The notes beneath the pieces were generated by a model, which saw nothing but the letters and a program-made list of their open reading frames with translations, was not told where the DNA came from and ran no database searches. The translations under genes were made by a program, and so were the position numbers. A stretch of 64,000 nucleotides of DNA from Omphiscola glabra (taxonomy: Eukaryota > Mollusca > Gastropoda > Lymnaeidae): assembly GCA_964017045.1 (NCBI GenBank), contig OZ024794.1, positions 32,891,682 to 32,955,681 of the forward strand, in the 5' to 3' direction. Of the stretch, positions 1 to 9,880 are shown in pieces (the first letter of the stretch is position 1; each line of letters starts with the position of its first letter).

Positions 1-2060
1 GGGGAAATCAGATAAGGAATTTCTGAATGTTTGATAGAATATATTGTCACCGGCCACGAGTCTCTGGGCCAAGTTTCAGCTCGATAGGGTGACGGGAAGT
101 GGGTCAATTAGCCGTCCGAAGATGTTTGCCCTACTCACAAAGGCGAAGACAATATAAAGGATTTTTAAAATAGATACCCCACAAATTAAAAAATGTATTC
201 TAAATGATGCACATATTGTTTCGGCGCTTGTTGTAAATTATTAAAATTCATGCTTTAATCACACACGATTTCTATTTAAAACGAATCAAAACGTCACCTT
301 AAATGTCTTGTCACACGTGATATATCTATCCTATGAAACTGAGTGATTTTTCTTTGCTTTTTTTCTGAATTAAAAAAAACTACAAAAAACTGAAAAGCTG
401 TGTGTGAGCTGAAACACCTAAGACGATAATATGATCACGTTAATGAATAAGGCGAATTTCTCAGTGAACTCTTCGATTGTATATATGCGTTAATGTTGTC
501 TCTATTCCGATATAAAGTAATTGGAAGTTTTTGTTTGTTTGTTTATTTTTAATACGTAAATAGTGCGATGCATTTTCCTTATCTTATTCCAAAAAAACCC
601 ACTCCCCTTTTTTTCCGTTGTTTCGATGCTAGAGTGCTGTATATTCAAAGTGTAACATAACACAAGGAACCGTTGACTTTTGCGGTTGAGGGATTGGGGG
701 GGGGGGGGGGTGCGCCTCTTTTCTATGATTACATTTTGTTTTAAAACAGACCAAAAACTTTTGATATTAGATGCATATCGAACTGAACAGTTTTTTAATT
801 AAAAGATAGAATTATAATTATAAGTGTTCTGCCCAATTTAAAAGCCGCCAACAGATAAGCAGAATGAAGCGGGATATATTTCATCTTTGCTACGTGATTT
901 TCCATCAATCTCCAGCTATACACATAGTTTTGGTAGCATTGGTTTACACAATGTTAATTGACATAATGAGAGTAGGTTTTTTTTTTCTTTCCTTTTTTTT
1001 CAATATCAGGAAGGGAGCAACGAAGAAGGATTCAAATAATTATTTGAAAAACTTGGGAACAAAATCCCGGACTAATAAACTGGGCGTGAAACCAATTTCC
1101 CCGGAAATAAGCAGAATCTTCTCCGAATGAAGCCATTGGAACGTGGACGACTCGCTTGGGTTGTGTCGACCAGGTGACGTGTAAATTAACGGGTTACTGA
1201 CATTGCTCACAATAAAACACGCGTGCTATGCTCTCTGCACTACATACGTCTTTGTGTTTTAATAAAATAATGCACATCTAATTGGTTTAACTATTTGAAA
1301 AAAAACAACAGCACCACACACACACACACAAACGAACGCTATTTCATGAATAATAAGAGAGCAGATTTTAGAGTAGTGCTTCTAAATAATATTTCTTTAC
1401 TGTCACTTAGACTTCTCTCTTCTTGCACCTCCCGCAGCAATCAGGATTTATACAAGATTGCCAATTTTGGGTCTTTTTAAAAAGTTTTAAGTTTTTATTT
1501 TTTTATTTACGAAATAAAAATTCACGAAACAAATGTGACTTTAAGCAATATTTTTTTGTTCAGCGCGTTTTATGATAAACTTATCCACATCAGGCACCGA
1601 AATATTCTATTTGCAAATAATTCAAATTTAAACACAGTAGAACAGCTGATTAATTATTATCGAATTACGAAACGTATTCAAAGATGTTCCCCTAGCAAAT
1701 CACGTGACATGTGCTACAGTAAACACATTAACACCGGTGGCCGAGTGATATCCACACACAAAAAAACCCACATAAATCTCACAACTAAAAGGATCCGTGT
1801 AAATGTAAAGATGTCAAAAACACTCAATCGAACGGGAATATCCATGTGTATGGCGCATGCGTGAGGATGAGAAGAGTCTTCTGCGTGGCCGTGAGTTATT
1901 TAACCCTCTTGTGTCCGTGATGCAGCGATTTGTCTCCCTCGCCCTAGGTGTGGGAGTCCGCAGTGCTACCAAAGTGGGCTGTGCCGTCTTCACATCCGAT
2001 ACGGTCGCCATTCTCCGGGGGGGGGGGGGGGGGGGCATACTTTTGAAATAGTAAAACAAG
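1..2060. other. AT-rich intergenic DNA, no gene seen
   Basis: No exon with plausible splice sites or recognisable protein is visible on either strand. The stretch holds a G homopolymer (about 697-710), a CA microsatellite (about 1315-1331) and a longer G run (about 2019-2034). Short open frames here have no recognisable domain. Confidence 0.6.
95..121 (+). repeat. Dispersed repeat block also found at 30677-30703
   Basis: A 27-bp block (GGAAGTnGGTCAATTAGCCG and 7 more bases) recurs almost identically in reverse orientation at 30677-30703. Weaker similarity continues on the side towards base 60. It is probably part of an unidentified dispersed element. Confidence 0.5.
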
Positions 2061-2091
2061 GTGTGTTGGTGCTTGACTCAATAGACAGGAC

Positions 2092-2130
2092 AACACGATT
2101 TGAACGTTTCGGCTAAGAGCCTTCTTCAAA
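2092..2130 (-). other. Degenerate hammerhead-like motif
   Basis: On the minus strand the motif reads TTGAAGA, then a perfect small stem (GGC-TCTTA-GCC), then GAAACGTT. That is the layout of a hammerhead ribozyme core (CUGANGA, stem II, GAAAC) with the first base changed. Such motifs are known in the terminal repeats of Penelope-like retroelements. Here it is probably a fossil; no ORF accompanies it. Confidence 0.35.
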
Positions 2131-2298
2131 GAACAGTACAAATAGAAGTAAGACAAGAAACAGAGCAAAGTATACGAGGCCATATTTTTACATTTCAAAT
2201 TTCCTTCTCACAATAATCTATCTAAACCAGTGTAACAACGAAAATTTTTGGGTAATGTATTTTATTTTTATAAAAATGGTGACATGACCTCATTCTCC

Positions 2299-2880
2299 CT
2301 CCCTCTCTCTCTCTGTCACGCACTCTTTCTTTCTCCCTCCCTGCATCTCTCTCTCTCTCACGCACTCTTTCTTTCTCCCTCCCTGCATCTCTCTCTCTCC
2401 CTCCCTGCATCTCTCTCTCTCTCTCACGCACTCTTTCTTCCTCCCTCCCTGCATCTCTCTCTCTCACGCATTCTTTCTTTCTCCCTCCTTGCATCTCTCT
2501 CTCTCTCTCACGCACTCTTTCTTTCTCCCTCCCTGCATCTCTCTCTCTCTCACGCACTCTTTCTTTCTCCCTCCCTGCATCTCTCTCTCTCTCACGCACT
2601 CTTTCTTTCTCCCTCCCTGCATCTCTCGCTCTCTCTCACGCACTCTTTCTTTCTCCCTCCCTCCATCTCTCTCTCTCTCTCACGCACTCTTTCTTTCTCC
2701 CTCCCTGCATCTCTCTCTCTCTCACGCACTCTTTCTTTCTCCCTCCCTGCATCTCTCTCTCACGCACTCTTTCTTTCTCCCTCCCTGCATCTCTCTCTCT
2801 CTCTCTCTCTCACGCACTCTTTCTTTCTCCCTCCCTGCATCTCTCTCTCTCTCTCTCTCTCACGCACTCTTTCTTTCTCG
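2299..2880. repeat. Polypyrimidine minisatellite, ~40-44 bp unit
   Basis: Tandem units of CACGCACTCTTTCTTTCTCC followed by CTCCCTGCAT and a variable-length (CT)n tract, about 14 copies. Length differences sit mainly in the CT tract. The plus strand is almost entirely pyrimidine. Open frames on both strands (Ser/Leu-rich or Arg/Glu-rich) are artefacts of the repeat. Confidence 0.95.
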
Positions 2881-3139
2881 GTCCCTTTATTACATTAATG
2901 TTACGTGTGTCAAAGCACACACAAATATTGTTGAAAAGAATCTCCTGTATTAATGTAATTAACATTTCATTTTCTTTAATGTTATTTCTTTTTCTGTAAT
3001 GTATAATGACCAAAGAAATTATTATTTTTTTTTTACCAAAGAACAATGTCCGGACGACTCCCCCCCCCCCCCCCCCCCCCAAAACCCCAACACACAAATA
3101 AAACGGTTTAACCAACAGAGCTAACGAGGCGTGACCGTA

Positions 3140-3320
3140 TCCGGAAATTTGATCGAAAGAAATTATTTTGTTTTACTGTATAGTATAGTGCGTTCAAAAA
3201 GTAATTTGATGAACATTTTAACGTGTGAAATGAAAAAAAGATTCGATCAAATTTCCGTTCGATCCAATTTCCGTCGATCAATTTTCTGTAGACGAAATTT
3301 TCTTTCGATCAAATTTCCGG
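3140..3320. mobile_element. MITE with 22-bp perfect inverted repeats
   Basis: CCGGAAATTTGATCGAAAGA (3140 onwards) is matched exactly in reverse complement at the right end (about 3299-3320). The ~180-bp interior has no coding capacity. TA occurs close to both ends, suggesting but not proving a TA target-site duplication of Tc1/mariner type. Part of the interior resembles the foldback element at 4667-4801. Confidence 0.75.
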
Positions 3321-3649
3321 TAACCAGGCGTGGCGTCAGGGCCGTATTAACAACATGGGGGGCCCTGGGCACAGCAATGCACTGGGGCCCCCTAGCAACA
3401 CAACAAACCTGTGCCGCGAGAAGCGGGCGAAGGGGGGCACTCGCCCCATGCTCAAACAGTGGGGGGGGGGGGCAAACAGTTGCTGATTCCCACCAACTCA
3501 CCAAGATGAATAAAAATGTAAAATAAAAATAAACATTAAATTAAATTAAGTTAAACTACGATGAATTCAATTTATTGATACAAAATCATTCAAAATCAAT
3601 AATAGTTTTAAAACGTTATCAGAAATAAACTAAAATAATAACAGAGGAT

Positions 3650-4455
3650 GATAAAGTACAATTATTGACAGATAGAAAGAATAAATTATTTAATATAGAT
3701 CAACATAATGGCTTGCGTAATTTTTTGCAGAGAAATTCTTTATTATTTGTTAATTGTCGATGGTCTTAAGGATGTCATTTTCCATGCACATAAGTGTAAG
3801 CCAGCTCAAACGTTTTTGTCTCACTGTATGGCGAAGCTGATTTTTTATGAGCATGAAAATGAACGTTCCCCTGTACAGTGGGTTATCATCACGGACATGA
3901 AGACTCTGATTGTAATTTCAAAATTAGGAAATACAGATGTCAAGTTGTCTGTCATTATTGTTCATTCAAAGCAATAATAGTGTCACAAGTTTCATAAAGA
4001 ACCAGGTAGTTCTTGAAATCCTTCCATTCATTTAATAGGTCATCTTTATTAAGGTCTTTGTGAAACATATGAGCTAGATCTTTACACTTTTTATTTAGCT
4101 CATCGGAATCAATTGTTTTTAATTTTGTAAATTTTCAATCCAAAAATAAGATTGTTTACATTGTGTCAGGCCAGAGTTCAGGGAGTCCAAAATAGGGAGA
4201 AAAGTTTTGATCTTATCAAATTGATCGATCTGTCACTTCTGCTGGTCCATCATATCTACTTAGACTTCGATTTCGTTTCATATACTCCAATTCTGGACAC
4301 ATTCTCTTGGCCTTTCGTTAATAGTTACTAAACTTTTCTCTAATTTCTTGAAGATAGGAGTTCAGAGACTCAAGAAGTTTTATGGCTACATGTATATCAG
4401 CATATTTTGACTGCATGAAAAAATTGTCAAAAAAATCGTTTCCAGGTAGTCCATT
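3650..4455 (-). pseudogene. hAT transposase relic (ZMYM1/DUF4371 type)
   Basis: Translating the minus strand in several frames gives pieces typical of the C-terminal half of ZMYM-type hAT transposases. About 4420-4210 reads KYADIHVAIKLLESLNSYLQ followed by a broken stretch. About 4090-3975 reads ELNKKCKDLAHMF..LLNEWKDF. About 3960-3860 reads LTSVFPNFEITIRVF..CTGERSFS, which matches the hAT dimerisation region with its conserved ERSFS. Several stops and frameshifts separate the pieces, so no protein is made. The sequence CAGGGCCGTATTAAC at 3338 could be the terminus of the parent element, but no matching right end was found. Confidence 0.6.
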
Positions 4456-4461
4456 TTCTTG

Positions 4462-4576
4462 CTTAGTCCTTCTGCCTCTCGCCTCGTACTCACTTCCTGA
4501 TCAGTGTCAGCTTAGTCCTTTTACCTCACACCTCGTACTCACTTCCTGATTAGTGTCAGCTTAGTCCGTCTGCCTG
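4462..4576. repeat. Short 49-bp tandem repeat, 2.3 copies
   Basis: Units starting CTTAGTCC begin at 4462, 4511 and 4560, so the period is 49 bp. The array borders the transposase relic. Confidence 0.85.
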
Positions 4577-4666
4577 AAAAAAATTCAGATCCAAGGATTT
4601 TCGTTTGTATGAAACTTGGAAATATGAAAGAGTAAGCAAATAGGTAGTATAGCCCGTTATTTAGAC

Positions 4667-4801
4667 TTATGCTTAGTTCACACGATCACATTTTCGTCAA
4701 ATTTCTTTTTTTTGTTGTAAAAAATGTACAAATTTAGTAAAACAAAATAGTGCACTCAAAAAGAAATTTGACGAGAAATCGAACTTGTGAAATGAGCATA
4801 A
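4667..4801. mobile_element. Foldback/MITE element, ~50-bp arms
   Basis: The left arm starts TTATGC(TTAG)TTCAC and includes CGTCAAATTTCTTTTTT. The right arm is its imperfect reverse complement, ending GTGAAATGAGCATAA. Only a short loop separates the arms. The right-arm block (ATAGTGC..TCAAAAAG..AATTTGA..TGTGAAATGA) is shared with the interior of the MITE at 3140-3320. Confidence 0.65.
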
Positions 4802-4889
4802 ATGTCCATCTAAATATAATTTATGTGTTTTCCAGAAAGATACAGCAGCATAAGGCAAGGTTCTTACAAGTACTGAAAATGTCGCATTG

Positions 4890-5440
4890 AAGATGGCGTC
4901 GGTGGGCCGTCGAGCGTGAGCTCTTAATGCCCCCCCGGCGCCCCCCACACAAGCCAGCGCACTGAAGGTTTCCCCGACGCCAGCCCCAATGCCTAAGGGG
5001 AGCCCGGTCGACTGTTGACGCTGCGTTTAAAGCGTCCGCAGTCCACTCTCCGTGGTCAGGACGGCTTTGCTTCCACTCCGGAGGGTAAGTGTTGCTTTAC
5101 CTCCCCCCACCGACCAAGGAGTCTTTCGGTCGGGACGTTAGTAGTGGCGGGACGAAACGGTTGCCTAGGAGCGGCTTTCTCACGGCCGCGTAGCTAAAAT
5201 CATCGGCATGGGTTTTGATCGCCACCCAAGCCTCATATCCATTAACAGCAACTAGTAATCATGTTAGTGGCAGCTCCCGTTGCGTTGGGAGTCATGCGTT
5301 TGGCCGGGGTTTTTAGCTTCGGGTGAACGAGTCCCCCTACTAGTCTGCCACGCCACGAAGAGGCAAACCCCATGTGGACGCCCCCAAGTCTCCTCGGGGA
5401 CGCTGCCGCTTACGCAGCACAGTACAAATGTGTTCTGCTG
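4890..5440 (+). repeat. GC-rich dispersed repeat, copy 1
   Basis: Sharply GC-rich against AT-rich surroundings. It shares several blocks in the same order with 40730-41130: GGGCCGTCGAGC, TTTCCCCGACG, GACGCTGCGTT(T)AAAGCGTC and GGTTGCCTAGGAGC. It is probably the 5' region of a retrotransposon or another structured non-coding repeat. No ORF was recognised. Confidence 0.6.
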
Positions 5441-5706
5441 TCACATCGGTCTATAAATTCTGAACCCATATACCCATTATTTTCAAAATCTTCGTTCGTC
5501 GTTATTTATTTCTATTAGATACTATTAAGTGTGTTCTGTTGCAAGACTTTTCTTCCAACTGTCAAAACAAGAGGTGAAATCCAAGTTCTCTGCGAATTCT
5601 AGTGGCCCTTGCTTCGGCGTTCAATCTGAACATTTGTGTTGCTACGAAATTCGAAAGTTTCATGCGATACTTGATCATCTTCATCGACATTAATCGGATC
5701 CAGCCG

Positions 5707-5998
5707 TGCCTTACATGCAGCTATCTTGCCATGGCTTACATGCAGCTATCTTGCCATGGCTTACATGCAGCTTTATTGCCATGGCTTACATGCAGCTATC
5801 TTGCCATGCCTTACATGCATCTATCTTGACATGCCTTAAATGCCGCTATCTTGCCATGGCTTACATGCAGCTGTCTTGCCATGGCTTACATGTATAGCTG
5901 TCTTGCCATGCCTTACATGCAGCCGTCTTGCTATGGCTTACATGCAGCTATCTTGCCATGCCTTAAAAGCCGCTATCTTGCCATGCATTACATGCAGC
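5707..5998. repeat. 25-bp minisatellite
   Basis: About 12 units of TGCCATGGCTTACATGCAGC + TATCT with scattered substitutions and one small insertion. Apparent ORFs across it are repeat artefacts. Confidence 0.95.
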
Positions 5999-6345
5999 TA
6001 GCTTTCCGTTTCCTTTAAATTGTCTGCTAAAAAATATCCTACAATGTCTTAAAAACCTGATCATCAATATCAGACGAAATGTTTTAATTGAATCTTACAA
6101 CTGGTTCATCCTTTACAATTTTTTCGCCATCAAGCAATTGTCGTTTTCTAGAGCGCACAGTCGATGACTCTGTTTCAATTTAATATCCCAATTTAAAAAA
6201 AAAAATATTTTATATCAATATTAGCTTTCGCCACATTCAGTGAATTTTGTGTACAGCTTTATTTGACAACGTGTAATTCTTGTAAAGTGTTAACCCATTT
6301 CTCAATTGTCTTTTCATTCATCCTCTGGACTTGTTATCTCAATTT

Positions 6346-6725
6346 GAAAACACCAACTTGTTATCTTAATTGAAAACACCAACTTGTTATCTTAATTGAA
6401 AACAACCAACCTGTTATCTTAATTGAAAACAACCAACCTGTTATCTTAATTGAAAACAACCAACCTGTTATCTTAAATGAAATCAACCAACCTGTTATCT
6501 TAATTGAAAACAACTAACCTGTTATCTTAATTGAAAACAACCAACCTGTTATCTTAAATGAAATCAACCAACCTGTTATCTTAATTGAAAACAACCAACC
6601 TGTTATCTTAATTGAAAACAACCAACGTGTAATCTTAATTCAAAACAACCTACCAGTTATCTTAATTGAAAACATCAACCTATTATCTTAATTGCAATCA
6701 CCAATATGTTATCGTACTTGAAAGA
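6346..6725. repeat. 28-bp minisatellite
   Basis: About 14 units of CCAACCTGTTATCTTAATTG + AAAACAA. The units decay towards both edges. Confidence 0.95.
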
Positions 6726-7097
6726 TCAATATTATTTTTCCGCTAAAGCAAAATTTTTTTTCGGGGAGCGCGGGGAGGTGTCATTAAAAAGAAATCGAAG
6801 TAGAGATGCTCTAAATTTCGACGCTTGAAGATCGACAATGTCGTCCCGTGCTCAAAATGTCATCTATTCATCTATCCCACACCAATTTTTTTTTTTTTTT
6901 TTTTTTTTGAAGACCTGTCTTTCAATTGTGGCGTGCCCTGTACGTTAAACGACATAATAATTGATTCCAGCCTAAGCTGAGATAGCTTCCCCTACCCCCT
7001 CGTCAAAGTCAGCGATTTAAAAAAAAATATTCTAAATGATAAAAGATTTTTAAAAAAAAGAAAAAAGAAACAAGTCATGCTTCTATAGAGGTCCCTA

Positions 7098-7249
7098 AGG
7101 AAGGGGGTCTTCACACGAGACAAGGAAGGGGGTCTTCACACGAGACAAGGAAGGGGGTCTTCACACGAGACAAGGAAGGGGGTCTTCACACGAGACAAGG
7201 AAGGGGGTCTTCACACGAGACAAGGAAGGGGGTCTTCACACGAGACAAG
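7098..7249. repeat. 25-bp minisatellite, 6 near-identical copies
   Basis: Units of GGAAGGGGGTCTTCACACGA + GACAA are almost perfectly identical, implying recent expansion. Confidence 0.95.
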
Positions 7250-7540
7250 CAACTCGCATGCTGAAAAGAAGCAGACTTGACAAGCAGCCAAATTCTGTGT
7301 GGTATACGTATATTTTTTATGACAAACATGGCTTATTTATCGTAAAGGCTAAAGTGCAGATTGAGCGTATGTAATGTCTCTGCACCACAAGAGGCGTCTG
7401 GTGTTACTGGTTAGCACCAGATCCGCGACCTGTCACACTGAATTGAACATGGTAGTAAAACACAACACTCGGACTCATTAACTCTTAATGCTTCAAAGAT
7501 GCCCACAGATTGCAAAACGAGCAAGTTAAAATGTCTAAAG

Positions 7541-7735
7541 CAGCGGTTCTCAACCTGTGGGTTGCGACCTCTTTGGGGGTCGAACGACCCTTTCTCAAGG
7601 GTCGCCTAGGACCATCGGAAAACACATATTCTCCAGTTATCAAGTAGCAACGACAATAGTTTTGAAGTTTGGGGGTCGCCACTACACGAGGAACTGTATT
7701 AAAGGTCACGGTATTAAGAAGATTGAGAACCACTG
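7541..7735 (+). mobile_element. SPIN-type non-autonomous hAT element, full length
   Basis: Starts CAGCGGTTCTCAACCTGTGG and ends GGTTGAGAACCACTG-like (TTGAGAACCACTG). Inside are GGGGGTCGAACGACCCTT and GAACTGTATTAAAGG. These are the diagnostic blocks of the SPIN (Space Invaders) hAT family and its MITEs. The flanks GTCTAAAG (7533-7540) and GTCTTAAG (7736-7743) form an 8-bp target-site duplication with one mismatch. Non-coding; mobilised in trans when active. Confidence 0.85.
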
Positions 7736-8089
7736 GTCTTAAGTTTTAATTTTATAAGTTTAAGCCGATTAAAATCCAAATAATTATATAGCAGTAGAAC
7801 TCAATAAAACGAATAACAGGAAACAGTCTCATTTACCATTTATTTTGATTGTAAGCTTAGAGTAAAATAACAGTGACATAAACGATGTGCTACGATTATG
7901 ATAAATGTTTTTTTTTTTTTTTTAAACATGACCGTCTCCTGCATAACGTTAAAAGTATTGATCACGTGACGTTCGCCGACGTTCACGAACACTGCACATC
8001 ATCGCAGTTAGAAGCTCTTCAGCCATAAGACCATCAGATAGATATTATGCCAACAATAGATTTCCTCTTGTTATACGGCTTCTCATATC

Positions 8090-8262
8090 CAGAGTAGTAG
8101 CTAAGGGGGCAGATGTTCCCGGGCGCCATACTAGATTGGGGCGCCAGATACGATTTGATGGTACTTTATTGATGAAAATAATGGGTTATAGAGTTATTGG
8201 GGGTGTGGCGTAAAAATTTGAATCTTGTCGTCGGGGGCGCCAAAACTCTATCTACGCCTCTG
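8090..8262 (+). mobile_element. hAT-type MITE of the CAGnGGCGTAG family
   Basis: The right end is CTACGCCTCTG; the left end, CAGAGTAGTAGCTAAGG, is a diverged inverted match. The interior is GC-rich with several GGGCGCC motifs, as in the related copies at 29017, 30387 and 47069. No clear target duplication is left. Confidence 0.6.
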
Positions 8263-8477
8263 TTTATAGCATTTGCAATTTTATTAATTTATTTAAAATT
8301 GGTACTATAAATAAATAGCATCTATCCTCAGAAATTAATATTTTTTACTAATTCGATCCAATAAAATAATTCAGATTTTTTTTATATTTAAAAAGTGTTT
8401 ACTTCTTCGTGATCTCACTTTTCATGTCAAAAATGACATCAGAATAAAAAACTTTGTGCACAAAAGTTGGAAACTGA

Positions 8478-8676
8478 TCAGGTCTAAGTCTAACGGGGAA
8501 CTGACCAGGTCTAAGTCTAACGGGGAACTGACCAGGTCTAAGTCTAACGGGGAACTGACCAGTTCTAAGTCTAACGGGGAACTGACCAGGTCTAAGTCTA
8601 ACGGGGAACTGACCAGGTCTAAGTCTAACGGGGAACTGACCAGGTCTAAGTCTAACGGGGAACTGACCAGGTCAAG
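8478..8676. repeat. 27-bp minisatellite, left half
   Basis: About 7.5 units of AGGTCTAAGTCTAACGGGGA + ACTGACC. Because 27 is a multiple of 3, open frames run through it on both strands; they are artefacts. The same monomer resumes at 8996 after an unrelated ~320-bp insert. Confidence 0.95.
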
Positions 8677-8995
8677 CTGACACCACATGGCATGAACGTC
8701 ATGTCTTTATTCACAGCTTGAGCCTTTGCCCCGCCCTTTCCAGGTTACGACCAATCACGGTTGACAAACGTCTCCTCTTTTCTTCCCCCTTTCTCTGTAT
8801 TTAATCCCTCACTTACTTAATTTCTGTCACAATTCTTTTGCTGCCCTCTCGGATACTACTTCTCAGGTAAGTGCTATTTTTAAATTTCAATCTTTTTTTT
8901 TTCTGTTGTTTGTTCGCTGACGAAGGCTTCCTGCCGACACGTTCTTTGTTTTGTTGCGTCCCTTTTTTTAGGTTTGACCTTACTCTGTTTTATTT
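8677..8995 (+). mobile_element. Insert splitting the 27-bp array; Penelope-like terminal region?
   Basis: An unrelated ~320-bp segment interrupts the 27-bp array in mid-unit (the left side stops near GGTCAAG, the right side resumes at CTAACGGG). It contains a consensus splice donor (CAG|GTAAGT at about 8866), a pyrimidine tract ending in TTTTTTTAGG (about 8971), and CTGACGA-AGGC-TTCCT-GCCG-ACACGTT at 8926-8952, which resembles a hammerhead core with GAAAC changed to GACAC. AACGTC at about 8775 could pair with ACGTT. Hammerhead motifs and a 5' intron are known from Penelope-like elements; assignment to that class is inference. Confidence 0.4.
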
Positions 8996-9257
8996 CCTAA
9001 CGGGAAACTGATCAGATCCAAGTCTAACGGGAAACTGACCAGGTCTAAGTCTAACGGGGAACTGATCAGGTCTAAGTTTAACGGGGAACTGATCAGGTCT
9101 AAGTCTAACGGGGAACTGACCAGGTCTAAGTCTAACGGGGAACTGATCAGGTCTAAGTCTAACGGGAAACTGACCAGATCCAAGTCTAACGGGAAACTGA
9201 CCAGGTCTAAGTCTAACGGGGAACTGACCAGGTCTAAGTCTAACGGGGAACTGATCT
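8996..9257. repeat. 27-bp minisatellite, right half
   Basis: About 9.5 further units of the 8478-8676 monomer, with more GATCAG and GGGAAACTG variants than the left half. Confidence 0.95.
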
Positions 9258-9725
9258 AACTTTCCAAGTTTTTCCGCACAATGTCACAGAAATGGTAGAA
9301 GACTGGGATATTATCCCTTTTGTGAAACCAGCTTTTCATCAATTTATTACAAGAAATTTTATCACTAGCTCTAAATCTCGAAGTTTCAAAGAGCCAGCAG
9401 AAGAGTATTTAATCGTCGAGCCATACCTCTCCCCCACCCCTTTTTTTCCCCCACACAAAACAACCAACTATTGAGCTGAATCGCAGGACAAAATTTCTAA
9501 CGAAGAAATCTTGATATCCTACCACATTTGTCGACCCAAACAACTCAATCTAAGCCTAGGCGTGAAAGATACTTATTTAGAAGGCTCAATGATTGATTCG
9601 TGTTTAAGGAAGTAAAACAACAAACCTGACCTCATTTTAAACCTGCGCGTGACGTTTATAATTTTGAGACACCTCTTTACAACCACATTTCCGCTGTAAT
9701 ATTGGGAGGACTGCTTCTACTAAGC

Positions 9726-9880
9726 CAGTGGTTCTCAAACTTTCTAACGCCGCGACCCTTTAATACATTTCCTCATGTTGTGGCGATCCCCAAACACAAA
9801 ATTATTTTTTGATACTTTATAAATGTGGAGAGTATGTGTTTTCAAAAGGTGTTAGGCAACCCCTGTGAAAGGGTCAACAA
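9726..9880 (-). mobile_element. SPIN-type hAT element, truncated
   Basis: Starts CAGTGGTTCTCAAACTTTCT followed by GCCGCGACCCTTTAATACA and, further on, GGCAACCCCTGTGAAAGGGT. This is the SPIN sequence in inverted orientation relative to 7541-7735. The terminal inverted repeat at the right end is missing. Confidence 0.7.

Noticed and set aside
2299..2880. Long ORFs of Ser/Leu or Arg/Glu repeats on both strands
   Set aside because: They exist only because the polypyrimidine repeat lacks stops; no start context, splice sites or non-repeat domain.
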